The notes below the pieces were generated by a model. That model saw only the letters and a program-made list of their open reading frames with translations. It was not told the origin of the DNA and did not search any database. Positions 47,525 to 60,250 of a stretch of 64,000 nt of DNA are shown here, in pieces (positions within the stretch are counted from its first letter, which is position 1; each line of letters opens with the position of its first letter). The position numbers were made by a program, and so were the translations under genes. Source of the stretch: Druceiella hillmani (taxonomy: Eukaryota > Arthropoda > Insecta > Lepidoptera > Hepialidae); NCBI GenBank assembly GCA_039881145.1, contig JAYKKI010000009.1:14978501-15042500 (forward strand). The letters run 5' to 3'.

Positions 47525-48202
47525 CTCAAACTTATATCGTAACATCTTTTTTAGGGGTTCTATAGCTAAATGACAAAAACGCAACCCACGTTATTTCGTC
47601 CTGCCCGTCTGTCTATCTTCTTTTCCGTATATCAAAGCTATTTTACTCGGCGACTATTAGATGAAATTGATTATTAGATGATTATATGATGAATTTATTA
47701 TTAGATGAAATTTGGATGGTAGGTGTATTCTATGAACCGCTATGCAATGAAATTGTGAGGAAAAATAATATTAGGGGTGGAACTCCATACATGTAAAAAA
47801 ATCCAGTGCACATAGACGGATGGCCTTTTGATAAATATGTCGTAAAAATATTACAGACGTTTCAAATATTTTTTTTATTTAAGTCAACTTTTTTTTTATG
47901 TAAGATATTCATTTCTAAAGTCCTGAAAAAGTGTAAAAGTGTGCCCCGCTCCCCTCTAACTTTCAACTAACGTTTGTAAAATTCTAAAAAAAAGTAGCAG
48001 AACTTAAAATAAATTTTAAACGAAAATTGGTTTCAATGAGATATGTTGTGTATTTTTTGAGATATAGGATATTTTTGGTATCGTCCGTACCCCAACTTTA
48101 CTTTTCACAGTAACTGAGACATGCAAACCTATAAGTTTAATAGTAATTAGTGTTACAGAAGCCATCATGTGAGAGTTAGACTTGCACTTGGCCAGTTTTT
48201 AT
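47525..48202 (+). repeat. Lepidopteran-type dispersed repeat, copy 2
   Basis: The head GGTTCTATAGCTAAATGACA (47556) is followed by CGTCCTGCCCGTCTGTC; the tail reads GACTTGCACTTGGCCAGTTT to about 48200. It aligns with copy 1 along its length. It carries a local expansion of TATTAGATGA units at about 47655-47710, making it longer than the other copies. 47525-47558 is shared with 44874-44907. Confidence 0.85.
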
Positions 48203-49559
48203 TTAAATTTTTAAATTAATTTATTTCAGAAGGTAGAAGTTAGGTTTTCAGATAATAGCTAAGTGCTGGTGGTTCACGATAGTTTGAAACAAAATTAGAG
48301 CTGAAAAAGTATCATGTTTAAAATTCCTTATTTTTAATTAAGCAAGGAATTATTTTTTCATCTCTGAAAGTTCATACATTTCCTACCATTCCCTAAATTT
48401 TATAGTGTATAAATAAATAATATATATAAAAATGTCGTATTAAGGGAAATAGTAGACTAACTTTTGGCAAAAGCTTTCCCAAATCGGCAATTTTGTTTGG
48501 TTAAAAACTGTCCCTTTTTCACAGTAATAATTTTAGTTTCAAAGAAAATAACCAAAAACACGTTTTGTGGTGTAAAAAGTAGAGAAAATGAACAAAACCC
48601 CCTTATTTGCTCATAATTAAAGTAAAACATCATGGGCCATTTACGAGTATATATCGACAGTAATAAAGAAAATGGCTTAAGTAGGAATATACATATCTCG
48701 CTATCAAAAATATTCAAGTCTTACCATCAGGGTTAATTGAGTGTGATGTAAAATGACCACATAAAACACACCTATATGGGTATTGTGAGTAAAATATATA
48801 TCTGAAAATAGGTTAAATAAAAGAATTATTAAATAATGATCTTCGTAATATGTACTTATTAAACAAGTGCTTCAGGATGTACAGAAGCAGCAAGGAAAAG
48901 CATCTATTGTCTCACTCTAACAATCCGTTTGTATCTATTTATAGTGAAGGTCTATATACTTTCCCATCCAGGTAGGATATGACAAAGGCCGTACTTCTCT
49001 GCGTCCTTTTTCGCGGTCTTAATTATTAGTATCTTTTAGATATTCCCCTATCTGATCTATTTCTATAAACTTCACTATTTACTTTTCTATTCATTTTCCT
49101 CCTATACGAGTACCCATTTATTTTCAGACTTTTCTAGTTCTTTTAGTTAACGTGAGAAAACTTCGAAGTAAATCTTCTTGTATCTTTGCACTCACTCTCA
49201 ATTTGGTACCATTATCTCATGGTCTCTATAATGTCCAGAATACTAACATTTTTGTACGGTTTATACCGTAATGTAATATATATATGGCAAAAATTTTGAT
49301 AAAATGTCAAAGAAACGCATCATTTAATTTACAATACATAAAATAAAGCGAACTTTTTCAAAGTTTAAAACGTACATGCGTCACATGATTTAAGGGTAAC
49401 ACGAAAACTATGAACACTGAAAACTATGAGGTAACACGAAACTATGATACATTTGAATCAGTCAATATCAAATCTGAGAAACTTGTTTCTCCAAACATAC
49501 ATCTCAAATCAACAGTAATTTTATCACCTATAAATTAGTTACAATGATATGCAGAAATT
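48203..49559. other. AT-rich stretch, no gene recognised
   Basis: The 86-codon minus frame at 48457-48717 has no recognised motif. A small direct repeat GGTAACACGAAAACTATGA / GGTAACACGAAACTATGA with a 36-bp offset lies at about 49395-49448. Confidence 0.45.
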
Positions 49560-49860
49560 AGCGCCAACCAATCTCCCAGTCCCAGAATCTAGGCTCTCGT
49601 CTTTCTAAATTGAAAAAGCGTCAGTGACGCGTGTGGACGGCGCCCCGGCCATATCGATATCGGCGCCGCTGTTCAATCTAGTCGAATGGTTCAATTTGCA
49701 GCTCGCGAGGTATGGCGATCTGAGTCCAAAGCAAATTGATTCCAATCACGTATTCGCCGACTTGTTCTACAAAGTGTTAACTCGCTCGGGCCGAATAAAC
49801 TCTCAGTATGCGGTCGGCGTATCGACGATGCAGATCCGCGCCCCTCCATATAACTAGATA
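49560..49860. other. CpG- and GC-rich island with a 77-codon open frame
   Basis: This is the most GC-rich stretch of the window. GGCGCC occurs at 49639 and 49662, flanking ATATCGATAT. A plus-strand frame at 49624-49857 (non-ATG GTG-type start, SAPLFNLVEWFNLQLARYGD...SGRINSQYAVGV) is open but shows no known domain, and open frames are expected by chance in GC-rich DNA. It may be a conserved non-coding element, a promoter-like CpG island, or a fragment of a coding exon. No splice-site evidence decides between these. Confidence 0.4.
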
Positions 49861-51394
49861 TCTACATACTCCTTTTGAAGTTCTACGTATCTCCCCATAT
49901 ATTTACGTGTAGGACGGTAGCGTTGATTATTATGAATGGGGAGAGATGTTGATGGGCCTTAGCAAAATTGTTTGTCTTAGCTGGATTTGCGGAATGTTTC
50001 AAAAGCACCGTTGGGAAAATCTCGTTATTGAGGTCTCGTTAAAAAATTTTTGGATGTGTTAAGTTTTCCGTGGATTTTTAAAGTAATTAAGTTTTAAGTA
50101 ATTAAACAAATATCTTTAAAAGGCTTTATACAACATTGGTTTATAAATTTATAAAACATAAGCATAAGATCGAATAATATAATATATACTATTGAAATTT
50201 AAATAAAAATGTTCGTAAGTAAAGCACACTTACTGTAGCGAAATACTAAACAACTTGATATATATAACATATATTCGAGTATTAGTGGAACGTTTAAATG
50301 CCCAATTTTTTTGTTCACCTTTATGTTTAGAAAATAATCTAATGATAAAGAAAGTAGTTAAAGTTTACATGCGCTGCATCATTCCCTTCATAAAAAATCC
50401 TTATTTTAAACCTCTTCCCTCATTTATTGTTATTTCATACTGTTACTTTCCACTTACAGTAGAATTTTTAACAATTTTAATCCAGCGACGCATAAAAAAT
50501 GGAACAAAATTTAAAATAAAATTTCTTTATTAAATAAGTATAACTAAAAGTTATGTCAAACTCTGAGATAAAGTTAATGGACGAAGTGATATCACTGCAA
50601 TAATTCCATGTAAAGACGTATACTGTTACTTTTATACATTACTGGGCACGCTATTTAACGAATTTGTGCACGAACACACGACTGTAATGAACCGCACTAG
50701 CCCACTTTTTTTACGTTACACTCGTCATACATTTTCATGATGCTGCCATTGATTGATTTGCAGACAGCTGTGCAAATGTGCACAGAATAAAAAAACCTTT
50801 CATGATACTAAATGTATGTATGATACTAATGTATTGTCGTTAATAACCTAGTATCTAGAAATTTTAAAATTGTCATATTTCATTATTTTAAACCAGGGTA
50901 GAATGTTATCAAAATAAAACACAACAGCTAGCATTCCACCTCGGCACCTGCACTAGGAGATACGGTATTATTGGTGGATATTATTCTGCCGATTTGCCAA
51001 GATATAGTTCTCGATATCTCCATAGATATTCCTCTGTTTTCTATTTTCATCTCGGCTTCATGACAATCATAATTTTATCTTAGGACAACAATATTTTCAA
51101 TCACTATTTCTGCTTATTATTTATTGCATTTAATTGATGTTGTAAAGTACATTCTATGTAACAAAACGTATCGCATTTAATTATATTTATTATAAGTTGT
51201 TTCACAATTTTCTCCTATTATAAATCAACTTTGTGTAAAAATTAGGACTCATTATATATCGCAATATCTTATTCAAGTAAATTTATTCTCAGTCATATTT
51301 CTAAGACTTTTAAAAGTGAAGTGAAACTATTAATGGTGAGTGAAATTCGAGGTAAAAAATCGAATTACATTCTCTAAAATCAGAACCCACTCTT
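49861..51394. other. AT-rich stretch, no gene recognised
   Basis: The 92-codon plus frame at 50255-50533 is hydrophobic/Lys-rich with no recognised motif and has AT-rich codons like the background. A GC-richer patch at about 50640-50790 has no open frame. Confidence 0.4.
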
Positions 51395-52007
51395 TTGGGT
51401 TTCGTAGCCATGTGGCAAAAACGGAATCTGTATAATTTTGTCTTATCCATCTGTATGCTAGTACGTCAGAGCCACTTTACTCGAAGACTATTGGCACTAT
51501 TAGATAAAATTTTGATAATAGGTGCCTTCTAATAACCGTTATACAATGAAGTAGTGGAATTATGAAAAAAATAATATTTGGGCCAGCACTCCATACGTAC
51601 AATTGAGAAATGAACAAAAAATCCCGTGGCGTGGTGAGTATTGTTAGACAAATCTTAAAAATCGCATAGAAGTTCTAAAATAGCTTTTTCATTTAAGTCA
51701 TTGGTGAGACATGCGATTTTAAAGTCTTAAAAAGAGAGACACCCCCCCCCCTCACTTCTCAACTAACGTATGTAAATGTCAGAAAAATATTAAGGTAATA
51801 GAATTTAAAATAAACTTTCAACGAAAATTGGTTTAAATAAAATTTGTTGTGTAGTTTTTGAGATATGGAATATTTTCGGTATCGACCGCAGCAATAAATT
51901 TGTTCTTCACTGTGTCTTTGAGAAATGCAAAGTTATAACTTTAATACTGTTTTGTGCTACAGAACCCTTCTTGTGTGGAACCAATTCGCAGCTGACCGAT
52001 TTTTATT
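51395..52007 (+). repeat. Lepidopteran-type dispersed repeat, copy 3
   Basis: The head GGGTTTCGTAGCCATGTGGC then AAAAACGGAATCTG is followed by a segment matching copy 1 (CATGTC/TATCCATCTG, then ACTTTACTCGAAGACTATTG). The tail is GAACCAATTCGCAGCTGACC then GATTTTTA. It contains a run of 10 C at about 51742-51751, where copies 1 and 2 have shorter C-rich segments. Same orientation as copies 1 and 2. Confidence 0.85.
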
Positions 52008-53698
52008 ATTTAACTATTAATTTTTCTTTCAATCCGTGTTCCAAGTGAATCACTTTGAAAGATGCACGGAAAGAAGAATCGACACGTGATTGTCAGTCAG
52101 TGATACAAAAATTCATGAAAAGCACTACCCTTCTATTTCCAGTATGTGACTATAATCTATACTTAACCCATTTTTGTAAGTATAGAAAACACATTTTTAA
52201 ATAAAGAATATTATTTTTGAAATTAAGGTTGTTTAACAGTGTTTTGTAGTTCTTTCGTGCAATAAGTTTTACACGACTGAATAACGGTCATCGATGCTTT
52301 TTTATAAGAATGACGTCCCGGCAGCATTCTCCAGTTCATTCTTCTGATCCCTTGAGGATACTTGTGGGGTTAATTAAATGGTTTATAAAGTATTGTTGAA
52401 AAAAATAAGGTTGAATTATTTATAAGCCTTCATAATTATACAATCACTATAAATTCTCTGTAATAAATTTTAATCGAAAAGAAGCTTTTAAATCTTTCAA
52501 TAATAAACTTAACCATGTCAATGAGACTTACAATCTCGCATGTGTGATGAAAAGTAACACACATTATATCGTGTTTCTTTAAATTTTGCCATATGGAAAT
52601 CGTTATCGTTCATTTCTAATTCATATAGTGGTATTCAGTATCCTTATGGAAGATTACAATAAATTCATTCAAATCGCTAATAAGGTAGGTAATTATACAA
52701 TATACACGTTGCACATTATTTTGCACATGCCCCCGAAAAATGGCTATTTTAAAAATATTAATTCTAGGAAATTCTTTCTTTATATAACTTTATTATAAAT
52801 ATAAATATAACTCAAAGTTTGCAACACAAAAAATATCTATTTATCTTCTTCATGTGACTCAACATAACTTTGATTGTATGAAATATTCTGCTATGTGCCC
52901 TGTAACTGATTTCATAAATTGTTGAAGTATTATGTCGTATTTCCTTGCAGTGATGCTATAGCAAAACATTGTGTCGCATTAGTAACAGTAATAGCACGTA
53001 CGAGTATATTTACTAAAAGATAAACAATGGTAAGACAATGTTTAAAATTCCAAAATACATTCATAAAGGTTCAAAACATCTTCAAAATTTTTTAAATTAA
53101 ATTGTAATATTTTATGGCATTAACGGATAAGCATATTTTATTCCAGTGTCAATTAAACGTATACATATAAAACATTTTAGATAATACTATTTATAAACGA
53201 CTTATATAGTTTTAGTAGGTAATTTTATCAAAGATTCCGAAAGGCTGGTGTTTTCCGCCGTTGATCAACTATTTTCCTCCAAATATAGCTATTATCCTCT
53301 GTGATTTAATACGGTTAGCCTATTAATAAACGATTATTAATTAAACGTATGTGGTAACGTCTTATGTGCGTCACTTAGAGACAGATCAAGGACATTACAT
53401 TACTTGACTTTTTTTGACTTTATAGATGATAACACGGTGATTTTATTATTATACAAAATATTAAGTGCCTTCTAAAAATAATACAATTATTTATATAATA
53501 ATTTATTTTAATTAAGGGTTTAGTTGTTTATTGAATAGAAGTTTCTTTAAAAATAATACAGAATTAATTGAATAAGAATTGCACTGTTTATAATTAGTTC
53601 AGACAAACATGTTCTATTGGAAAATATATTTAAAACTATAATATATTTAATAATATATTTAACTCAAAACAAAACTGAGCTTCACAATTAGGTGACCA
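52008..53698. other. AT-rich stretch, no gene recognised
   Basis: The 70-codon plus frame at 52586-52798 has no recognised motif. A slightly GC-richer patch lies at about 52240-52380. No gene was found. Confidence 0.45.
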
Positions 53699-53789
53699 TT
53701 ATCTTTGAGTGAAATTATGATTATCTAACTTGTTTTTTCTACTATACAGTTTTTTTGACGTAGTCGGATTTTAGTTCCTCATAGCTTCG
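53699..53789 (+). repeat. Dispersed repeat fragment shared with 16715-16802
   Basis: Aligns over about 88 bp with the copy at 16.7 kb, including TTATCTTTGAGTGAAATTAT and GACGTAGTCGGATTTTAGTT. Confidence 0.75.
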
Positions 53790-53988
53790 TTTTAATTACT
53801 TTTGAATTTTTCATGAATTTTTTTTCTAATTGAAAATGATTCAAAAGTTGATCTAAATACAAAATATTTATCCCTAGTACATTAGTTCTCATGATTGGTT
53901 TTTCTTAGGAATGTAAACAATAAAAGTAATCAAAACTCAACGAATTTAGTTTTCCTTTGCGTTTGCTATCGAATTTAGTTATAACTTA

Positions 53989-54345
53989 CTGTACCCGCGA
54001 CTTCGGAGTAAAAAAAATTATCAGGTTTTTATGTATTTTTTTTTCTCTCTCAAAACTCGATGAGCATAAAGTTTTCTAAAAAGTCTAATTCATGGCGTCG
54101 GCAGCTAAACTGGTTCCGACAGTTCAGATATTAGCGTGCACAATAAACGTAAACTAAAAATTGACGTATCTTCTCTATTTGTGAAGCGATTGAAATGAAA
54201 AGGAAACGAAATGTTGGACTAAGGTTATCTAAATATTTCACTGAAAACCACATCCAATCCGATTCAACCGATGTTGACATTTGCGTGCACTTCGAAAGCG
54301 CGAACACATAAATAGTCAAGCGAACAAACTAACAGACAAAAATTC
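53989..54345 (+). repeat. Lepidopteran-type dispersed element ('TGTACCCGCGACTTCGG ... AAGCGAACAAAC')
   Basis: The head CTGTACCCGCGACTTCGG (53989) and the tail CCAATCCGATTCAACCGATG ... AAGCGAACAAACTAACAGAC (to about 54344) match, from memory, the two ends of a highly repeated lepidopteran element that usually carries 'atccaatccgttcagccgtttt...aagcgaacaaacaaac' near its 3' end. No protein is encoded in this copy. The 62-codon minus frame at 54131-54319 lies inside it and is not a gene. Confidence 0.7.
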
Positions 54346-55408
54346 TAAAAACAGCTATTTTAGGCTTAGTAGCTTACCTTTAGTAGACAGCACTAGTTTT
54401 ACTTAAACATATTCAATGATGACAGGCCCACTTTTTACAATTCTATTATATGTATTAAAAAACTGCTACCAATAATTAATGACATCGAATTGTTCAATAA
54501 TATGTATATTTTTGTACTACAATGTGCTCTTTATGTTCTGTAGTAAATAAAGTACGAGTAGAATTCGCAATAGGTAAGTTTTAGTGTATATTTAGTCACT
54601 CGTAGACATTTAAGGTTATTATATTAAAATATTTGCATATATTGAGTTCCCTTAATGTAAGTATATATACAATATATGTCACAGGCGTAAAAGCATGACG
54701 TATGTTTAAAAAAATATAACAGCTGCAATTATAGCTATATATTTAATACGACCTTTCAATCTTTTAACTTGTTTTTTTTTTGTATTTTAGGTTTAGTAAA
54801 AACGAAATTTATGACAATTTATAAAAACCTTCACATAAACATAATACACCAGAAGACAGGTTCACTTAAACAATTTTGTCAAAAACTAATTTAATTGTAC
54901 CTCTGTGGCACACATGAAACTTGATATTTGAAGATGTTGTGCTTAAATGAGTTTTGCTAACGTGGATCTACATATCACATTTCGTGGACCTCCATATATT
55001 TTTCTCAATAATGTGGATGCCCAACAAGTAGAAATTAATTTTTGAGAGTTCGTACAGACCAGTTTGGGAATCATTGTTCTAAATTATTTTTGTCAATAAC
55101 ATTAAGAACAATACCCGTAGTAACTGCTGGCAAAGGAGGAGTGATCCAAAGAAGAAGTTTATTGTAGCTTACCATTGTTGACACTATAAACAAAACAATT
55201 TTCAGCGAGCAAGAAAATATGTAACAGAAACGCGTCATATATCGAAACCTGTCATTTTTATTTACTTTATTAAATGTGTTATTTATATATAAGGCAGAAC
55301 AGGTGTCAATTTATTTACATATAACCTAAAATTTAAATGGTCTTAACGTTATCGATATTTATTGTCAATCATACGTTTTAAATATTTTATTCTATATTTA
55401 ATTTTTAT

Positions 55409-55409
<1 letters not shown>
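54346..55409. other. AT-rich stretch, no gene recognised
   Basis: Nothing supported was found. Confidence 0.45.
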
Positions 55410-55462
<53 letters not shown>

Positions 55463-55466
55463 CATA

Positions 55467-55499
<33 letters not shown>
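55410..55499. repeat. (TA)n microsatellite with ACATACATATATATGT interruption
   Basis: About 90 bp of TA alternation. The frame at 55362-55577 reads through it and is not a gene. Confidence 0.95.
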
Positions 55500-57197
55500 G
55501 ACAAAATAACTAAAAAGCACTACTTTATGTATTCCTGCACAAAATTAGATGGTTTTTCATTAATTTTAATAAATTGAGCGAAGTATAGAATTTCAGTCAG
55601 TAATCCTCTTCCTTGGAAAAAAAATTGACAACTTTTTTTCAATACAATCATTGATTTCCTACCCATCAATTACTTTAATGCAATTGTATGTAATTTTATC
55701 ACTTCCACTGTTTATATTGATGTAATTTATGTTATTAAAGTTTCCTTTTATGACCAATATCCGTTATATTGGCCATAAACACATATTTAATAACCTACAT
55801 TACGGCAATATAAACAGAGGAGGTAATAAACTTTTAAAATATTTATGTTCATGCAATATTAACAACATCGTATACGCTTTCATATTGGATAGTTCATAAC
55901 TTTAGAAAATTGTTTTTATTTTTGAAGCTTTCATTCGACTTCTGTAAGTGCGAATTGTTGTTCTATTTTCTTTATGGTTACCTTATTTTGCAAAATATAA
56001 ATTTCCATGAGTCATTTACCATAAATTTAAATAAACTAGTAAATATTACCAACTAAACAATACTACAACAAACGTGTTGTACTGAATGAATTAAAGTTAA
56101 GTTACTCATATGGAGGAAAAATGTGATCAAGCATCCTATCAAACGGACTAAATATTTCAAGTTATTAATTTAAAACATTTATTTATATTTTGGGACTTAG
56201 CGGCACTCAATGCGTGAATAAATATACAAACCTATTAAGTACGGATAGATCTCGTACAACGAGTGCTTCTTATGCACAAAAGTACATATAAAGGTTTAAA
56301 TATGAATCGGTACTTCTGTTAAATGTTAATATTATTTTCGACCGTGTACATATATGTCTTACTCTTTTTACTAATGTCTAAATATAAAAAATACAGCTAT
56401 TTCGTTAAAAAACTATGATTCCTTTTGGGACACGGAAATTAAATAACAAACTTATATATTGTTGAGAAATATTTGTATGTGTAACATTTTCGATAAAACA
56501 CAAAGATTTTGGCGTGTTTTATTCATAGATATTGATTAAATATGTTTTTCTTTACAAAAATACAATATAATTTTCCTGGTTAAAGTTTATTGTCAGCAAA
56601 GAGCTAAGGAGAAAAACCACATTTCCCAAAAAAATGTATATTTTTTGTACACAAACATTGCATCGAATTCAAGTAAATATTTTACGCAATCAAATTAAAA
56701 AAAATACACAAAAATAGACGCACAAAATAACTTTCTTTCTGAACTTTCTTTTGAAAATGTAAAATAAATTTGCAATTAATGTTGCGTGATATATTATTGA
56801 CCCTTATACAAAGGAGACAAAACATTAATGCATTACTTCGTAATTTCAAAAAGGGTGTGGTTGGTGGAGGCTAATCGTCATCCCTTACTCACGTCTATCA
56901 TCACTCACACGGATCTCGCTCTTACGCCACTTATCCTGTATCTTCATTTATAATTTATATTAAATGTATATTTGGGTAAAAGTTAAAGTTTTTATATGAA
57001 AGTTGTTTTGATTTTGGAAATATTTTGGCTGGGGATCTGTTTGTTCAAGAATATTAGCTCTTCAATATATCTATAGCTCATTATTACAAACCGATTCAAA
57101 ATATCTAAAAGACCTCGCGTCATCTTCTTAAAGGAAAACTTTAATAAAATTTGCATTTTATGGAAAATTTCTGTAAATAATTTAGGAGTTCTATTAA
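55500..57197. other. AT-rich stretch, no gene recognised
   Basis: A GC-richer patch (about 56850-56940, with GGTTGGTGGAGGCTAATCGT) has no open frame. Nothing else was seen. Confidence 0.45.
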
Positions 57198-57296
57198 CAC
57201 ATACATAGGTACGTAGGCTAGCATACATGCGGACGCACACACCGACACTCTCGCACGTATACATGCACGCACGCACATATACATACACATATAAAC
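57198..57296. repeat. Degenerate CA/CG/TA alternating tract
   Basis: A run of mostly alternating purine-pyrimidine sequence with ACGCACACAC, GCACGTATACATGCACGC and ACATATACATACACATATA. It looks like a decayed (CA)n/(CGCA)n microsatellite, of a kind able to adopt left-handed helix. The minus frame at 56992-57288 starts in it and is not a gene. Confidence 0.8.
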
Positions 57297-57746
57297 AAAT
57301 ATTAAATTAGTTAATTAAACGTTATTGCCTTATTTAAAGCAGGCTACGTATTTAACCTACTCCTACCCGCTGTCCTATTTTCAGAATACCAAATTTAAAT
57401 TTTTTTTTCACAAATTTATATTTCTCTTTTCTATTGTTTCGAATGAAATTTGTATTTATATACCATTTTTCTATTAAAATAATTTTTTTGAGTTTTACGT
57501 CATTTAATTATATATTTTTTTTAAAGTTGATCATTTTTGTTACATTAAGAAGAGCATTATTTTATATATCATATATTGCATAAGAAAAAAATACTTCAAA
57601 AGACATGAAAATAATTTTAAAACCTTTGCTGAATATATAATAAAAAAAATAAAAGGAAAACATATTTTGGAAAAAATTATGTAATTCCAAAATGAGCAGT
57701 ATTCTGAATATGACACTGGGAATACGTGTTAACTATTTGACGTGAA
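57297..57746. other. AT-rich stretch, no gene recognised
   Basis: Nothing supported was found. Confidence 0.45.
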
Positions 57747-57788
57747 AACATGTTCAATCCTGTGCTTATGCACAGGATTGAACATGTT
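57747..57788. repeat. Perfect inverted repeat, 19-bp arms, 4-nt loop
   Basis: AACATGTTCAATCCTGTGC (57747-57765), loop TTAT, GCACAGGATTGAACATGTT (57770-57788). It is fully complementary, with mixed base composition. No T-run follows. Function is unknown. Confidence 0.97.
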
Positions 57789-60039
57789 CAGGAGGTTCTT
57801 ACTTTTCAATTGTTCGTTTCTTGTGAGTCTTGTTTTTTATATATTAATTGACAAATTGACATCGAGCATTCTTGAAAATATGGAAAGGCGTGCCCAACTC
57901 AAATTTTTAAACATGTGAAAAATTGAATGCACATAAGAATTCTGGAAAAATTACGATATCGAAGTTCAGAATAGACTACAGAGCAAAATTGTAGTAGGTT
58001 TTGAATATAATAATCAAGTGGAGATCTAGATAAGGATATTATTCGTAATAGTTTAATATAAATACTTACCAATTAATTGTCTGAACTTTTCAATATTCTT
58101 AAGGGTACGAGTTCCTCATAATGTACGAGTTTCTCAAGTGTTTACATTCAAATTTTTGGTTTGTATTTATTTGTTTTCATTCAAGCATTAAATTCAAATG
58201 TACCGCAAAACAGATTACGGTTCCGTCAGATTCGTGTAATATAAGGTAAATAAGCCTATTATCGTTAGATTTGTATAAAACAAAAGAAGTTTCGAATATT
58301 TTTTTATAAGGCCATCATTGAATATGATTAAAAAATTATATAATTGTTCCTATCCGGCTGGTTTAAACTTACAAAGTCATCATTTGAGTTTTTCCTATAA
58401 TTCTTTATTAGGGGCTTAATATCATAATGGGGCTTAATTATCATAAATTAACATATCATACGTAGAGAGAACGAAGATATAAATATTCCCGCAGGATAAT
58501 TCTAACATTTAATGCATTAACGAACAGTTTACTTAAAAGGAAAAAAAATTCTGTATAGGTATAATAGAACCATACCAAATATTTTTATTAATTTATTTTA
58601 ATATTGTTTTTTTTTTGTTTAACGTACATATATACACAAAGTATCTAATAGCAGTTTACCGCGATGACCTACATTCGTAGGCAGACTGATATATTTTGCA
58701 TATATAAAGGTTTTCAATACATTGCCAATTTTGTAAAAATGTCTTAAACTCTGTACACTTAAGTTTACTGGATCTGATTTCCGCTTTGATTACGAGGGTC
58801 AATTTTACTGATAACAATCTGAATCCAAATGCGTCGTACGTTTATAGTGCTGTAATTTCTTTTATTAAAGATTCCGTTTACGGTCGATATAAAATTTTGT
58901 AAAATCTTCATTTATGTTGCTGTGTGCCCGCGATACTTTACGGGCGATTAAACTTTTATTATTCGGTGAATTCAAGGTTTGTTTAAGAGCTTATTAAGAG
59001 CGACTTGTTTCGACATCGTCTATTATGAGATAATTTTTTGAAAACATTGTTTCAAATTTGATTATTTTATGTTCAATTAACTTTAATGTGATTTATATAC
59101 CTAGCTTTAGGCGAATATCGTAGGTTTTATGTCAAAAAACTTAGAGTAAAGTAAATGAAGCAAAAGTGTTGACGATCATAAAAATTATGGAATATGTACT
59201 GGGCATGTTGACATTTGAGAAGCGTAAAGTAATGTCCCGTGCTTGCCTGTTTCTTTTAAAATTGTGGATATACCGTTACAAGCAAAAAAAATTTTTTTGT
59301 TAATTTAAATTTTAGTTGAATGTTTTTAACTAAATGTAAGTTACTATATTTTTTGAGATTGTTCCAATCATGGTCGGAAAAGCAAAGGGGCGGGAGCATT
59401 AATATAATTCAATTTCTTTTCGAAAGACTTATTGAATGTGTGTCTACACGATCGGGGGCGCAAAAAAAATCCGCTTCATTTAAGCTTATGGAAATATATG
59501 GAAAGTTGTATTAAATAAATATAAAATTGTTCATACTTACATAAATTTTTTATAACCCAATTCACCTGCCAGCAAAATTTCTCACACATGCCCGTTGAAA
59601 TTGTGAGACAAACGAATTGATGGAAACAAAGGATATGATAAAATTATAGGGTCTTTTGTGAATATGTGGAACTCTGAAAATAACAAATAACATTTAATAT
59701 AAAACGCTGGGTACATTTTTAGTTCCTAGCAGGAGAATTAAAATATTATTTTAAAATTATTTTTCTTTTTAAGAACTAACTCCAATAAGAAAAGGATGAA
59801 TTATTTATAGCCAAGTCGAAGAGGAAATTAACCAAAAAGGGATTCTTTAATTTACAGAATCTGCTAAAAATTTGTATGAATAATTTTTAAGCCGAAGCCA
59901 TATTCTTGCGGTTGTTTATAGAGAAAATTTATGTTTTGTTTCTCCTCGGAATATTGATCTTCATTTCAGTTAGATATATTGTGTCTATATTTTTGGTTAG
60001 GTTAATATTTAAATGGCATTCATCATCACGATGCTAAAA
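57789..60039. other. AT-rich stretch, no gene recognised
   Basis: A modest GC-richer patch at about 58840-59030 (GTGCCCGCGATACTTTACGG) has no open frame. The 64-codon frame at 59320-59514 has no recognised motif. Confidence 0.45.
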
Positions 60040-60250
60040 TATTTTCCGCTAGCTTTATCCCACGGCCTCCGCTCCGTTCGCCAAACGAAATCGATGATCA
60101 GAAACGGGGTCTATCGGCGAGAATACTCGGTGCGATACGTCAATAAATAAGCAATCTCTCTATCTTGCGTCCTATAAACAGTGTTTTACGACATTTGTTA
60201 CATTTTTCGCTGCTTTGCCTCTATGAATCGTAGCACGACGACATATTACT
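60040..60250. other. GC-richer island without an open frame
   Basis: Contains CCGCTAGCTTTATCCCACGG, CCGCTCCGTTCGCCAAACGA and GGGTCTATCGGCGAGAATAC. It is CpG-bearing and sharply different from its flanks. Neither a protein match nor a repeat family was recognised. Confidence 0.4.

Noticed and set aside
50255..50533. 92-codon plus-strand frame with hydrophobic segments
   Set aside because: Composition follows AT-rich background and no domain or signal is recognisable.
55362..55577. 71-codon frame rich in Ile-Tyr
   Set aside because: It reads through the (TA)n tract at 55410-55499.
57198..57296. Regularly spaced short repeats resembling an array
   Set aside because: It is a degenerate alternating purine-pyrimidine microsatellite with no repeat-spacer structure, in a eukaryotic window; not a CRISPR array.
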